Shown here piece by piece: positions 30,951-38,948 of a stretch of 64,000 bases of DNA (position 1 is its first letter; the number at the start of each line of letters is the position of its first letter). This stretch comes from Pseudomonas sp. MM211 (lineage in GTDB: Bacteria > Pseudomonadota > Gammaproteobacteria > Pseudomonadales > Pseudomonadaceae). The position numbers and the translations under genes were made by a program. Location of the stretch: the NCBI RefSeq assembly GCF_020386635.1, contig NZ_CP081942.1, positions 62,001 through 126,000 of the forward strand, given 5' to 3'. The notes under the pieces are model-generated. The model searched no databases, was not told where the DNA came from, and saw only the letters and a program-made list of their open reading frames with translations.

Positions 30951-32180
30951 TCAGGCGTTCAACCCGAACGGGTCGTCCACCGAATGGCTCGGCTGGGTAA
31001 ACCAGCGTGGGCCGTTGGCGGTCATGTAGAAGTGATCTTCCAGGCGAATGCCGAACTCGCCGGGCACGCAGATCATCGGCTCGTTGCTGAAACACATGCC
31101 TTCGGCCAGCGGCGTGTCATCGCCGCCGACCAGATAGGGCCCCTCGTGAATGTCCAGACCGATACCGTGGCCGGTACGGTGCGACAAGCCTGGCAATTTG
31201 TAGCCTGGGCCAAGCCCGGCAGCTTCCAGGCTACGCCGCGCGGCGGCGTCCACGGAAGCACACGACGCACCGATTACGGCGGCTTCGAACGCGGCCTGCT
31301 GAGCAGCCTTCTCCTTGTCCCAGAACTCGCGCTGACGCGCGCTGGGGGTACCGAACACGTAGCTGCGGGTGATGTCCGACAGGTAGCTGTGCACCTGGCA
31401 GCCGGTGTCGATCAACACCATGTCACCGTCCTTGAGGTGCTGCGCGTGCTTGACCCCGTGCGGAAAGGCACTGGCCGGCCCGAACAGCACGATGCAGAAG
31501 ATCGAGCCCGGCGCGCCGACCTTGCGGTGGGCCTGGCGAATGAACTCGGTTACCTCGGTCGTGCTGATACCTTCGCGAAGAATGCTCGCGGCGGCCTTGT
31601 GCACTTCCAGGGTCATGTCCTTGGCACGTTGCATCAGAGCGATTTCCGCCGCTGATTTATGCTGCCGACAGGCCGTGGTGATACGCCCAGCATCGACGAA
31701 ACGGTAACCGTTGGTCAGTTGGCGAATGCCTTCAAACATGAAAAAAGGCAAAGAAGAACAAAGACCTACCTGAGGTGGCGCACCATCATTGGGCGCTACG
31801 CCCAAGCGCCGTAGGCACCTCAGCAGGAGCGCATAAGGGCTTTCATGCTCTTCCCAGGTATTGATGACGCCCGGCACGACCTGAAAGTCGAGCACGGTGC
31901 CTTCCTCGAATGTGGGAGCCAGATACTCCAGCACGCCATCCGCCGGCAAAATCGCCCCAACCATTCGTTCACTGGGGTTCCACTTAACGCCAGTGAAGTA
32001 CTGCAGATTGCTACCTGCCGAGAGGAACAGAGCGGAAATACCCTGCTCACGCATCAGTACCTGAGCCCGCGCGATGCGTGCCTGGTATTCCGCATCACTG
32101 ATCGGCACGCTGCCGGTCGTCATGTCCTGCAAACGTGCCAACGCCTGCTCTGGCGTGCTGCCGCCCACTCCCAGTGTCAT
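30951..32180 (-). CDS. mdpA: M24-family metallopeptidase (MdpA-like dipeptidase)
   Basis: A 409-residue protein from the ATG at 32180, chosen because AAGAGGA lies 8 bases upstream. The N-terminal creatinase-like domain (about 1-165) is followed by the pita-bread catalytic domain. All five metal ligands of the family are visible: Asp in VLIDTGCQVHSYLSD and the second Asp at its end, His in HRTGHGIGLDIHEGP, Glu in CFSNEPMI and Glu in GIRLEDHFY. It should cleave dipeptides, or Xaa-Pro-type substrates, in the cytoplasm after uptake. In P. aeruginosa the homologue MdpA is repressed by PsdR, encoded divergently, as here. Confidence 0.9.
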   Translation of the reverse strand: MTLGVGGSTPEQALARLQDMTTGSVPISDAEYQARIARAQVLMREQGISALFLSAGSNLQYFTGVKWNPSERMVGAILPADGVLEYLAPTFEEGTVLDFQVVPGVINTWEEHESPYALLLRCLRRLGVAPNDGAPPQVGLCSSLPFFMFEGIRQLTNGYRFVDAGRITTACRQHKSAAEIALMQRAKDMTLEVHKAAASILREGISTTEVTEFIRQAHRKVGAPGSIFCIVLFGPASAFPHGVKHAQHLKDGDMVLIDTGCQVHSYLSDITRSYVFGTPSARQREFWDKEKAAQQAAFEAAVIGASCASVDAAARRSLEAAGLGPGYKLPGLSHRTGHGIGLDIHEGPYLVGGDDTPLAEGMCFSNEPMICVPGEFGIRLEDHFYMTANGPRWFTQPSHSVDDPFGLNA

Positions 32181-32240
32181 CTGCGCATCCTCTTCTTGGG
32201 CCTGCAACGGGCATCGTCGACAGGTCGTTCGCTACGGCAG

Positions 32241-32293
32241 AATTTAAGTGCAGCTTAAATTTTGGTCAAAGTATTTTTCAGTCAGACTTAAAA
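32241..32293. promoter_or_regulatory. Candidate PsdR operator in the mdpA-psdR intergenic region
   Basis: Contains the inverted pair TTTAAG-N5-CTTAAA (32244-32259) and, 33 bases on, a second CTTAA in TCAGACTTAAA (32283-32292), with TTTTTCAG between. The same arrangement occurs at 32966-33018 upstream of dppA3. It lies between the divergent mdpA and psdR starts, 61 and 75 bp from them. Assigning it to PsdR is inference from context. Confidence 0.55.
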
Positions 32294-32367
32294 AGGATCT
32301 GCCGCTCAAGCTGAAGTCCCTGCAGCTCATGGGTATACTGCGACGATCCGAACAGCGAGCCCCTTTC

Positions 32368-32934
32368 ATGACCGCAGATCGCATTGGCGAACGCTTGCGC
32401 CGTTACCGGCGGGCCGCCGGCAAGACCCTCAACCAGGTGGCGGCAGATGCCGGCCTGACCGCCAGCTTCCTGTCCCAGGCAGAGCGCAACCTCACCGGCG
32501 TGTCGCTGTCATCCCTGGCGAGCATCGCCAAATCCCTCGAAGTGCCGCTCAACGTCCTGTTCGATCAGCCTGCCCAGGCGCAGCCGGATTCCCACGTCAA
32601 CGAGCGGGTTCGCTATACCGTGGGCGGCCAGCTGCTGGCCTACGAACGCCTGTCCAGCTCGTTTCCCGGCAACTCGATCAACGCGGTGAAGATGAACATC
32701 CCGGTGGGCTACCAGTCGGAGCTGATCGCCCACGAGGGCGTGGAGTTCTCCTACGTGCTTACCGGGCAGATCGTCTACACCATCGAGGGGCGCGACTATC
32801 CCCTCGGGCCGGGCGACTCGGTGCATTTCGACGCGGGCAAACTGCACCGCCTGGCCAATGCTGCAGATGCTCCTGCCGAAGTACTGACCATGACCACCAT
32901 GGCGCTTTTCGACGACCGCCCTGCCAACGAGTGA
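32368..32934 (+). CDS. psdR: XRE-family regulator with cupin domain (PsdR-like)
   Basis: A 188-residue protein from the ATG of MTADRIGERLRRYRRAAGKT; residues upstream in the open frame lie over the presumed operator and are not family-like. An XRE helix-turn-helix occupies about 8-62 (LNQVAADAGLTASFLSQAER). A C-terminal cupin (about 105-180) has VEFSYVLTGQIVYTIEG and DSVHFDAGKLHRL. PsdR represses dipeptide uptake and metabolism in P. aeruginosa, and its loss speeds growth on casein. Here it lies between mdpA (divergent) and dppA3-dppBCDF (downstream), both preceded by a shared motif. Confidence 0.9.
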   Translation: MTADRIGERLRRYRRAAGKTLNQVAADAGLTASFLSQAERNLTGVSLSSLASIAKSLEVPLNVLFDQPAQAQPDSHVNERVRYTVGGQLLAYERLSSSFPGNSINAVKMNIPVGYQSELIAHEGVEFSYVLTGQIVYTIEGRDYPLGPGDSVHFDAGKLHRLANAADAPAEVLTMTTMALFDDRPANE

Positions 32935-32965
32935 ATTTCGCCCCAATTCAGGGCAATTATGCGCA

Positions 32966-33018
32966 ATGTTAGTGCTGCTTAATTTTTGTTGACCGAAATT
33001 TCAGCATGACTTAATTTC
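32966..33018. promoter_or_regulatory. Candidate PsdR operator upstream of dppA3
   Basis: Matches the mdpA/psdR site: TTAGTGCTGCTTAATTTTTG (32969-32988), then ATTTCAG and GACTTAA (33008-33014). The two CTTAA half-sites are 32 bases apart, against 33 at the other site. It lies about 90 bp before the dppA3 start, a position suited to repression or activation of the dpp operon. Confidence 0.55.
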
Positions 33019-33104
33019 GAGTTCGACCCGGTGGGCTATCCGCCTTCACCGCATTCCGAGCTCGCGCTGAACCCAGGCGCGAACAAAAAGAAAAAGAGGT
33101 TCGC

Positions 33105-34700
33105 ATGCGCATGTCTCCCCTGTGTAAGGCTCTGCTCACCGCAGGACTGCTCACCAGTGCTTCGTTCGCCCAGGCCAGTAACCTGGTGTATTGCTCCGAA
33201 GGCAGCCCGGGCGGTTTCGACCCTGGCCAGTACACCACCGGTACCGACTTCGATGCGGCTTCGGAAACCATCTTCAACCGCCTGGCGGAATTCGAGCGCG
33301 GCGGCACCAAGGCGCAACCGTCTCTGGCCAGCTCGTGGGACATCAGCGAAGACGGCCTGACTTACACCTTCCATCTGCGCGAAGGGGTCAAGTTCCACAC
33401 CACCGACTACTTCACACCGACCCGCGACTTCAATGCCGACGACGTGCTGTTCACCTTCCAGCGCATGCTCGATCGCAACCATCCGTTCCGCAAGGCGTAC
33501 CCGAGTGAGTTCCCGTACTTCACCGACATGGGCCTGGACAAAAACATCGCCAAGGTCGAGAAGACCGACGACAAGACCGTGGTCTTCACCCTCAACGCCG
33601 TGGACGCCGCCTTCGTGCAGAACCTGGCGATGAGCTTCGCCGCCGTGCATTCGGCCGAGTATGCCGACCAGTTGCTCAAGGCCGGCAAGGCCGCTGACAT
33701 CAACCAGCAGCCTATCGGCACTGGCCCGTTCGTGTTCAGCCGCTACCAGAAAGACGCGGTGATCCGCTTCAAGGGCAACAAGCAATACTGGGCGCCCGAG
33801 CTGGTGAAGATCGACAACCTGATCTTCTCGATCAACACCGATGCCTCAGTACGTGCGCAGAAGCTGCGCGCCGGTGAGTGCCACGTGACCCTCAATCCCC
33901 GCCCGGCCGACCTCAAGGCCTTGCAGGCGGACAAGAACCTCAACGTACCGACCGAGCCTGGCTACAACGTCGGCTACATCGCCTACAACGTCACCCGCGC
34001 GCCATTCGACAAGCTTGAAGTGCGTCAGGCGCTGGACATGGCGGTGAACAAGTCAGCGATCATCGATGCCGTGTACCAGGGCGCCGGCCAGCTTGCCGTG
34101 AACGGCATGCCGCCGACCCAGTGGTCGTATGACGAATCGATCAAGGACGCCGCCTACAACCCGGAAAAAGCCAAGGAACTGCTCAAGGCTGCCGGCGTGA
34201 AAGAAGGCACCGAGATCACCCTGTGGGCCATGCCCGTTCAACGCCCGTACAACCCCAATGCCCGTCTGATGGCCGAGATGCTGCAGAGCGACTGGGCCAA
34301 GGTCGGCATCAAGGCTCGTATCGTCAGCTATGAGTGGGGCGAGTACATCAAGCGCGCCCATGCCGGCGAGCACGACGCCATGCTGATCGGCTGGACCGGT
34401 GACAACGGTGACCCTGACAACTGGCTCGGCACCCTGTACGGCTGCGCCTCGGTAGACGGCAACAACTTCTCCAAGTGGTGCGATGCCGAGTACGACAAGC
34501 TGGTGGTAGCCGCCAAGCGCGTCACCGATCAGGAGCAGCGCAGCGAGCTGTATCGTCAGGCACAAGTAGTTCTCAAGCGTGAAGTGCCGATCACCCCGAT
34601 TGCCCACTCCACGGTCTACCAACCGATGCGCACCAGCGTCAAAGGCTTCCAGATCAGCCCTTTCGGTCGCAACAGTTTCATCGGCGTGAGCAACGACTGA
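33105..34700 (+). CDS. dppA: Dipeptide ABC transporter substrate-binding protein (DppA3-like)
   Basis: A 531-residue family-5 solute-binding protein. The ATG follows AAGAGGTT and starts a signal peptide (MRMSPLCKALLTAGLLTSAS, cleavage near AQA-SN). The mature N-terminus NLVYCSEGSPGGFDPGQYTT is the DppA signature. It differs from the first dppA at scattered positions along its length, for example TLNPRPADLKALQADKNLNV against SVFPRPADLEALKKDPKLQM, which may reflect a different peptide preference. It leads the dppA-dppBCDF unit; a strong hairpin between it and dppB should keep binding-protein levels above those of the membrane complex. Confidence 0.93.
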   Translation: MRMSPLCKALLTAGLLTSASFAQASNLVYCSEGSPGGFDPGQYTTGTDFDAASETIFNRLAEFERGGTKAQPSLASSWDISEDGLTYTFHLREGVKFHTTDYFTPTRDFNADDVLFTFQRMLDRNHPFRKAYPSEFPYFTDMGLDKNIAKVEKTDDKTVVFTLNAVDAAFVQNLAMSFAAVHSAEYADQLLKAGKAADINQQPIGTGPFVFSRYQKDAVIRFKGNKQYWAPELVKIDNLIFSINTDASVRAQKLRAGECHVTLNPRPADLKALQADKNLNVPTEPGYNVGYIAYNVTRAPFDKLEVRQALDMAVNKSAIIDAVYQGAGQLAVNGMPPTQWSYDESIKDAAYNPEKAKELLKAAGVKEGTEITLWAMPVQRPYNPNARLMAEMLQSDWAKVGIKARIVSYEWGEYIKRAHAGEHDAMLIGWTGDNGDPDNWLGTLYGCASVDGNNFSKWCDAEYDKLVVAAKRVTDQEQRSELYRQAQVVLKREVPITPIAHSTVYQPMRTSVKGFQISPFGRNSFIGVSND

Positions 34701-34725
34701 TAGCCTGTCGCGCAACCGTCCCAGA

Positions 34726-34762
34726 ACGACGTGCCCCGGGTAAAACACCCGGGGCACGTCGT
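34726..34762 (+). terminator. 16-bp hairpin between dppA3 and dppB
   Basis: ACGACGTGCCCCGGGT and ACCCGGGGCACGTCGT form a perfect 16-bp stem with a 5-base loop, 25 bp after the dppA3 stop. No T-tract follows. It may stabilise the dppA mRNA 3' end or partly reduce read-through into dppB. Confidence 0.65.
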
Positions 34763-34849
34763 GGTCGAACAGCTAACCTGCAAGTAAGCGAAGGAATCGC
34801 AGAATTCCCTGCTGCTCGATGCCGTCCTGATTAGGAGTTACCCACCCCC

Positions 34850-35860
34850 ATGCTGAGTTTCATTGCGCGCCGCCTGGGCCTGCTGATTCCCACCTTTTTC
34901 GGCGTCACCCTGCTGACCTTCGCCCTCATTCGCATGATTCCCGGTGACCCCGTGGAAGTGATGATGGGCGAACGCCGGGTCGATCCGCAGATGCACGCTG
35001 AAGCCATGGAGCGCCTGGGCCTGAACAAGCCGCTGTACGCTCAGTACATCGACTACATCAGCCAACTGGCGCGGGGTGACCTGGGAGAATCGCTGCGTAC
35101 TCGCACGCCGGTCTGGGACGAATTCACCACCCTGTTTCCCGCCACCCTGGAACTGACCCTGGCGGCGCTGCTGTTCGCCGGCACCTTAGGGCTGATCGCC
35201 GGAGTGGTCGCCGCGCTCAAACGCGGTTCGCTGTTCGATCACGGCGTGATGGGCATTTCGCTCACTGGCTATTCGATGCCGATTTTCTGGTGGGGCCTGC
35301 TGCTGATCATGTTCTTCTCGGTATGGCTGGGCTGGACACCGGTGTCCGGGCGCATCGACTTGCTCTACGACATACCGCCGGTAACCGGCTTCATGCTCAT
35401 CGATACCCTGCTTTCCGATGAAGACGGCGCGTTCGTCGATGCCCTGCGCCACTTGATTTTGCCAGCCATCGCGTTGGGTACCATCCCACTGGCGGTGATT
35501 GCCCGCATGACCCGCTCGGCAATGCTCGAAGTGCTGCGCGAAGACTATGTGCGCACTGCACGCGCCAAGGGCCTGTCGCCCACCCGTGTGGTATTCATCC
35601 ACGGCCTGCGCAACGCGCTGATTCCGGTGCTGACGGTGTTTGGCTTACAGGTCGGCACATTGCTGGCCGGTGCCGTGCTGACCGAAACCATCTTCTCTTG
35701 GCCGGGCATTGGCAAATGGTTGATCGAATCGATCGGCGCACGCGACTACCCGGTGGTGCAGAACGGCATCCTGTTGATCGCCTGCTTGGTGATCCTGGTC
35801 AACTTCGTGGTGGACATCCTCTATGGATTGGCCAACCCACGCATCCGCCACCAGCGCTAA
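34850..35860 (+). CDS. dppB: Dipeptide ABC transporter permease DppB
   Basis: A 336-residue inner-membrane permease with six membrane segments and the binding-protein-dependent transport motif in EDYVRTARAKGLSPTRVV (about residues 225-242), which contacts the ATPases. The N-terminus MLSFIARRLGLLIPTFFGVT is typical of DppB/OppB. It pairs with DppC to form the channel for dipeptides. It starts after TAGGAGTTACC. Confidence 0.95.
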   Translation: MLSFIARRLGLLIPTFFGVTLLTFALIRMIPGDPVEVMMGERRVDPQMHAEAMERLGLNKPLYAQYIDYISQLARGDLGESLRTRTPVWDEFTTLFPATLELTLAALLFAGTLGLIAGVVAALKRGSLFDHGVMGISLTGYSMPIFWWGLLLIMFFSVWLGWTPVSGRIDLLYDIPPVTGFMLIDTLLSDEDGAFVDALRHLILPAIALGTIPLAVIARMTRSAMLEVLREDYVRTARAKGLSPTRVVFIHGLRNALIPVLTVFGLQVGTLLAGAVLTETIFSWPGIGKWLIESIGARDYPVVQNGILLIACLVILVNFVVDILYGLANPRIRHQR

Positions 35861-35874
35861 TTAAGGAGCTTTCC

Positions 35875-36030
35875 ATGTCCCTGCCTTTGGCTTGCTGGGA
35901 ATTTCCTGCCAGCACCCCTGCATCCGTAGCCTCGGTTGAGCACAGCGATACCCTGGGTGCCCTGTCCCGGGTGTCGCTTCGCTCGACCCGGGCTACGCTA
36001 AAATTAAATACCCATGAGGCGCGCCCATGA
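35875..36030 (+). CDS. Possible 51-residue leader ORF between dppB and dppC
   Basis: An ATG at 35875 follows a strong AAGGAG site and opens a frame of 51 codons plus stop that ends in an ATGA overlap with the dppC start. Most of the reading frame runs through a palindromic repeat, so the peptide itself is unlikely to be conserved. More probably the ribosome site and ATG are the old dppC start region, separated from dppC by the repeat insertion, and now couple translation into dppC. Confidence 0.3.
   Translation: MSLPLACWEFPASTPASVASVEHSDTLGALSRVSLRSTRATLKLNTHEARP
35926..35996. repeat. 71-bp palindromic repeat inside the dpp operon (copy 2)
   Basis: Second copy of the repeat at 14194-14264: it begins GTAGCCTCGGTTGAGC, ends GCTCGACCCGGGCTAC, and has the inner AGCGATACCC / GGGTGTCGCT pair. 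It lies in the 166-bp gap between dppB and dppC. Confidence 0.75.
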
Positions 36031-36935
36031 CCTCGACCACCACCACGCCTCTCGACCAGAGCCTGCTCTACCCGTCACCGATGAAGGAATTCTGGAGCGC
36101 CTTCAGCCATAACAAGGGCGCCGTGGCCGGTCTCGGCTTCATGGTGTTGATTGTGTTCTGCGCCTTGTTTGCCCCATGGATCGCGCCCTACTCGCCCAGC
36201 GAACAATTTCGCGATGCCCTGCTGACGCCGCCAGTATGGCTCGAAGGCGGACAATGGCAGTTCCTGCTGGGTACCGATGAAGTGGGCCGCGACCTGCTTT
36301 CGCGGCTGATCCACGGTGCTCGCCTGTCGATGCTGATCGGCCTCGCCTCAGTGATCATCTCGCTGATTCCCGGTTTACTACTGGGCTTGGTGGCGGGCTT
36401 CTTCCCGCGCCTGATGGGCCCGTCGATCATGCGCCTGATGGACATCATGCTGGCCCTGCCGTCGTTGCTGCTGGCCGTGGCCATCGTCGCCATCCTCGGC
36501 CCGGGGCTGATCAACACGGTGATCGCCATCGCCATCGTCTCGCTGCCGTCTTACGTCCGCTTGACCCGCGCCGCGGTGATGGGCGAACTGAACCGCGACT
36601 ACGTCACCGCCGCACGCCTGGCCGGTGCCAGCCTGCCACGCCTGATGTTCATCACCGTATTGCCCAACTGCATGGCACCGCTGATCGTGCAGGCAACCCT
36701 GAGCTTCTCCTCGGCGATCCTCGACGCAGCGGCTCTGGGCTTCCTCGGCCTGGGCGTACAACCGCCAACCCCCGAGTGGGGCACCATGCTGGCGTCGGCC
36801 CGCGACTATATCGAGCGTGCCTGGTGGGTCGTGACGCTGCCGGGGCTGGCGATTCTGCTCAGCGTGCTGGCAATCAATCTGATGGGCGACGGTCTGCGCG
36901 ATGCGCTGGATCCGAAACTCAAGAACGCCATCTGA
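36027..36935 (+). CDS. dppC: Dipeptide ABC transporter permease DppC
   Basis: A 302-residue permease with an N-terminal cytoplasmic tail (MTSTTTTPLDQSLLYPSPMK), a first membrane helix (about 30-50) and five further helices. The coupling motif is LNRDYVTAARLAGASLPRLM (about 190-210). It ends LDPKLKNAI, as DppC proteins do. It forms the channel with DppB. Its ATG overlaps the stop of a preceding small frame, and its own ribosome site is weak (GAGGCGCG). Confidence 0.94.
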   Translation: MTSTTTTPLDQSLLYPSPMKEFWSAFSHNKGAVAGLGFMVLIVFCALFAPWIAPYSPSEQFRDALLTPPVWLEGGQWQFLLGTDEVGRDLLSRLIHGARLSMLIGLASVIISLIPGLLLGLVAGFFPRLMGPSIMRLMDIMLALPSLLLAVAIVAILGPGLINTVIAIAIVSLPSYVRLTRAAVMGELNRDYVTAARLAGASLPRLMFITVLPNCMAPLIVQATLSFSSAILDAAALGFLGLGVQPPTPEWGTMLASARDYIERAWWVVTLPGLAILLSVLAINLMGDGLRDALDPKLKNAI

Positions 36936-36946
36936 GGAGGCCAATC

Positions 36947-37009
36947 ATGAATAACCTCCGCATTACTAGCCACCAGGCGCCTAGCCCACAGACGGAGGCC
37001 GCCCGATGA
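36947..37009 (+). CDS. Possible 20-residue leader ORF before dppD
   Basis: An ATG at 36947 preceded by GAGGAGG opens a 20-codon frame ([20 protein letters not shown]) whose stop overlaps the dppD ATG as ATGA. The strong ribosome site here and the weaker GGAGGC before dppD suggest translation may be coupled through this frame. No function for the peptide is claimed. Confidence 0.3.
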   Translation: MNNLRITSHQAPSPQTEAAR

Positions 37010-37980
37010 GCCTGCTGGAAATCAGCAACCTGAGCGTGCGCTTTGGCGACGCCAACGCCGTGCCAGTGGTCGATGGTCTCGACCTGAACGTCGACAAGGG
37101 AGAAGTGCTGGCTATCGTCGGCGAGTCCGGCTCTGGCAAATCGGTGACCATGATGGCGCTGATGGGCCTGATCGACGCGCCGGGTATCGTCCGCGCGGAT
37201 CGCCTGGTATTCGACGGCACCGACATGCTCACCCTCAAGGGTCGGCAGCGACGTCATATCGTTGGCAAGGATCTGTCGATGATCTTCCAGGATCCGATGA
37301 CGGCGCTAAACCCCAGCTTCACCGTCGGCTTCCAGATCGAGGAAGTGCTGCGCCAGCACCTCGGTCTCAAGGGCAAAGCAGCTCGCCAGCGTGCCCTGCG
37401 ACTGCTCGAACGGGTAGAGATTCCGGGTGCGGCCAGCCGCCTCGAGGCGTATCCGCATCAGCTGTCCGGAGGCATGAGCCAGCGTGTGGCAATTGCCATG
37501 GCGATTGCCGCCGAGCCCAAACTACTGATTGCCGATGAACCCACCACCGCCCTCGACGTAACTATTCAAGCGCAGATCATGGAGCTGCTGCTCGATTTGC
37601 AGCGCGAGCAGAACATGGGCCTGGTACTGATCACCCACGACCTGGCCGTGGTCGCCGAAACCGCCAACCGGGTCTGCGTGATGTACGCAGGCCAGGCCGT
37701 GGAGCTGGGCCAGGTGCCGACGCTGTTCGATGCGCCGACCCATCCGTACACCGAAGCGCTGATCAAGGCGATTCCCGAACACAGCCTGGGCGCCACGCGC
37801 CTGTCGACCCTGCCCGGCATCGTGCCCGGGCGCTATGACCGGCCCAAAGGTTGCCTACTCTCGCCACGCTGCCCCTACGTACAGCCGAGCTGCCATGAAC
37901 GTCGCCCGGCACTGGAACCCCACGAGCGTGGCGCAGTGCGCTGCCATTTCCCGCTCAATCTGAATGCCGAGGTGGCGTGA
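37006..37980 (+). CDS. dppD: Dipeptide ABC transporter ATP-binding protein DppD
   Basis: A 324-residue ABC ATPase with Walker A GESGSGKS (about 40-47), Q-loop [10 protein letters not shown], signature [15 protein letters not shown], Walker [13 protein letters not shown] and the oligopeptide-transporter C-terminal domain with Cys-rich [15 protein letters not shown], which in this family can hold an iron-sulfur cluster. It energises peptide import together with DppF. dppF starts within its stop codon. Confidence 0.95.
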   Translation: MSLLEISNLSVRFGDANAVPVVDGLDLNVDKGEVLAIVGESGSGKSVTMMALMGLIDAPGIVRADRLVFDGTDMLTLKGRQRRHIVGKDLSMIFQDPMTALNPSFTVGFQIEEVLRQHLGLKGKAARQRALRLLERVEIPGAASRLEAYPHQLSGGMSQRVAIAMAIAAEPKLLIADEPTTALDVTIQAQIMELLLDLQREQNMGLVLITHDLAVVAETANRVCVMYAGQAVELGQVPTLFDAPTHPYTEALIKAIPEHSLGATRLSTLPGIVPGRYDRPKGCLLSPRCPYVQPSCHERRPALEPHERGAVRCHFPLNLNAEVA

Positions 37981-38948
37981 TGACGACCGTCCTTACCGCA
38001 CGCCAATTGACGCGCCACTACTCCGTATCCCAGGGGCTGTTCAAACCCAACGCCACAGTACAGGCGCTCAACGGCGTGTCTTTCCAGCTGGAGGCAGGCA
38101 AGACCCTGGCCGTGGTCGGCGAATCCGGCTGCGGCAAATCCACCCTGGCGCGCGCTCTGACGCTGATCGAAGAGCCCTCCTCGGGCTCGCTGCAGATCGC
38201 CGGCAATGAGGTGAATGGCGCCAGCGCACAGACCCGTAAGCAATTGCGCCGCGATGTGCAGATGGTCTTCCAGAACCCCTACGCCTCGCTCAATCCGCGG
38301 CAGAAGATCGGTGATCAACTGGCCGAACCGCTGGTGATCAACACCAGCCTGTCGCGCACTGAACGACGCGAGAAGGTTCAGGCGATGATGAGCCAGGTGG
38401 GCCTGCGCCCCGAGCATTACCAGCGCTACCCGCACATGTTCTCCGGCGGCCAACGCCAGCGCATCGCCCTGGCCCGCGCCATGATGCTCACCCCCAAGGT
38501 GCTGGTGGCCGATGAGCCGACCTCGGCGCTGGACGTGTCGATCCAGGCCCAGGTGCTCAACCTGTTCATGGATCTGCAGGAAGAGTTCAAGACCGGTTAC
38601 GTGTTCATCTCCCACAACCTCTCGGTGGTGCGCCACGTAGCGGACGATGTGCTGGTCATGTACCTCGGCCGCCCAGCGGAAATCGGCCCCAGCGAACGCA
38701 TTTACGAACGCCCGCTGCATCCGTACACCAAGGCCCTGCTGTCGGCCACACCGACCATCCACCCGGATCCGGCCAAGCCGAAGATCAAGATCGTCGGCGA
38801 GCTGCCCAACCCGCTGAACCCGCCATCGGGCTGCGCCTTCCACAAGCGCTGCCCTTATGCCACCGAGCGCTGCCAGGAAGAGCTGCCGCTGCTGCGTCCG
38901 CTCGATGGCCGCGAAGTGGCGTGCCACCACGCCGAGCAGTTGGCTTAA
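37980..38948 (+). CDS. dppF: Dipeptide ABC transporter ATP-binding protein DppF
   Basis: A 322-residue ABC ATPase from the ATG at 37980 (a GTG one codon earlier is possible). Walker A is GESGCGKS, the Q-loop region FQNPYASLNPRQKIG, the signature FSGGQRQRIALARAMML, and Walker B VLVADEPTSALD. The C-terminal extension has GCAFHKRCPYATERC. It is the partner of DppD. The stop overlaps the stop of the convergent PepSY gene in a shared TTAA. Confidence 0.95.
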   Translation: MTTVLTARQLTRHYSVSQGLFKPNATVQALNGVSFQLEAGKTLAVVGESGCGKSTLARALTLIEEPSSGSLQIAGNEVNGASAQTRKQLRRDVQMVFQNPYASLNPRQKIGDQLAEPLVINTSLSRTERREKVQAMMSQVGLRPEHYQRYPHMFSGGQRQRIALARAMMLTPKVLVADEPTSALDVSIQAQVLNLFMDLQEEFKTGYVFISHNLSVVRHVADDVLVMYLGRPAEIGPSERIYERPLHPYTKALLSATPTIHPDPAKPKIKIVGELPNPLNPPSGCAFHKRCPYATERCQEELPLLRPLDGREVACHHAEQLA

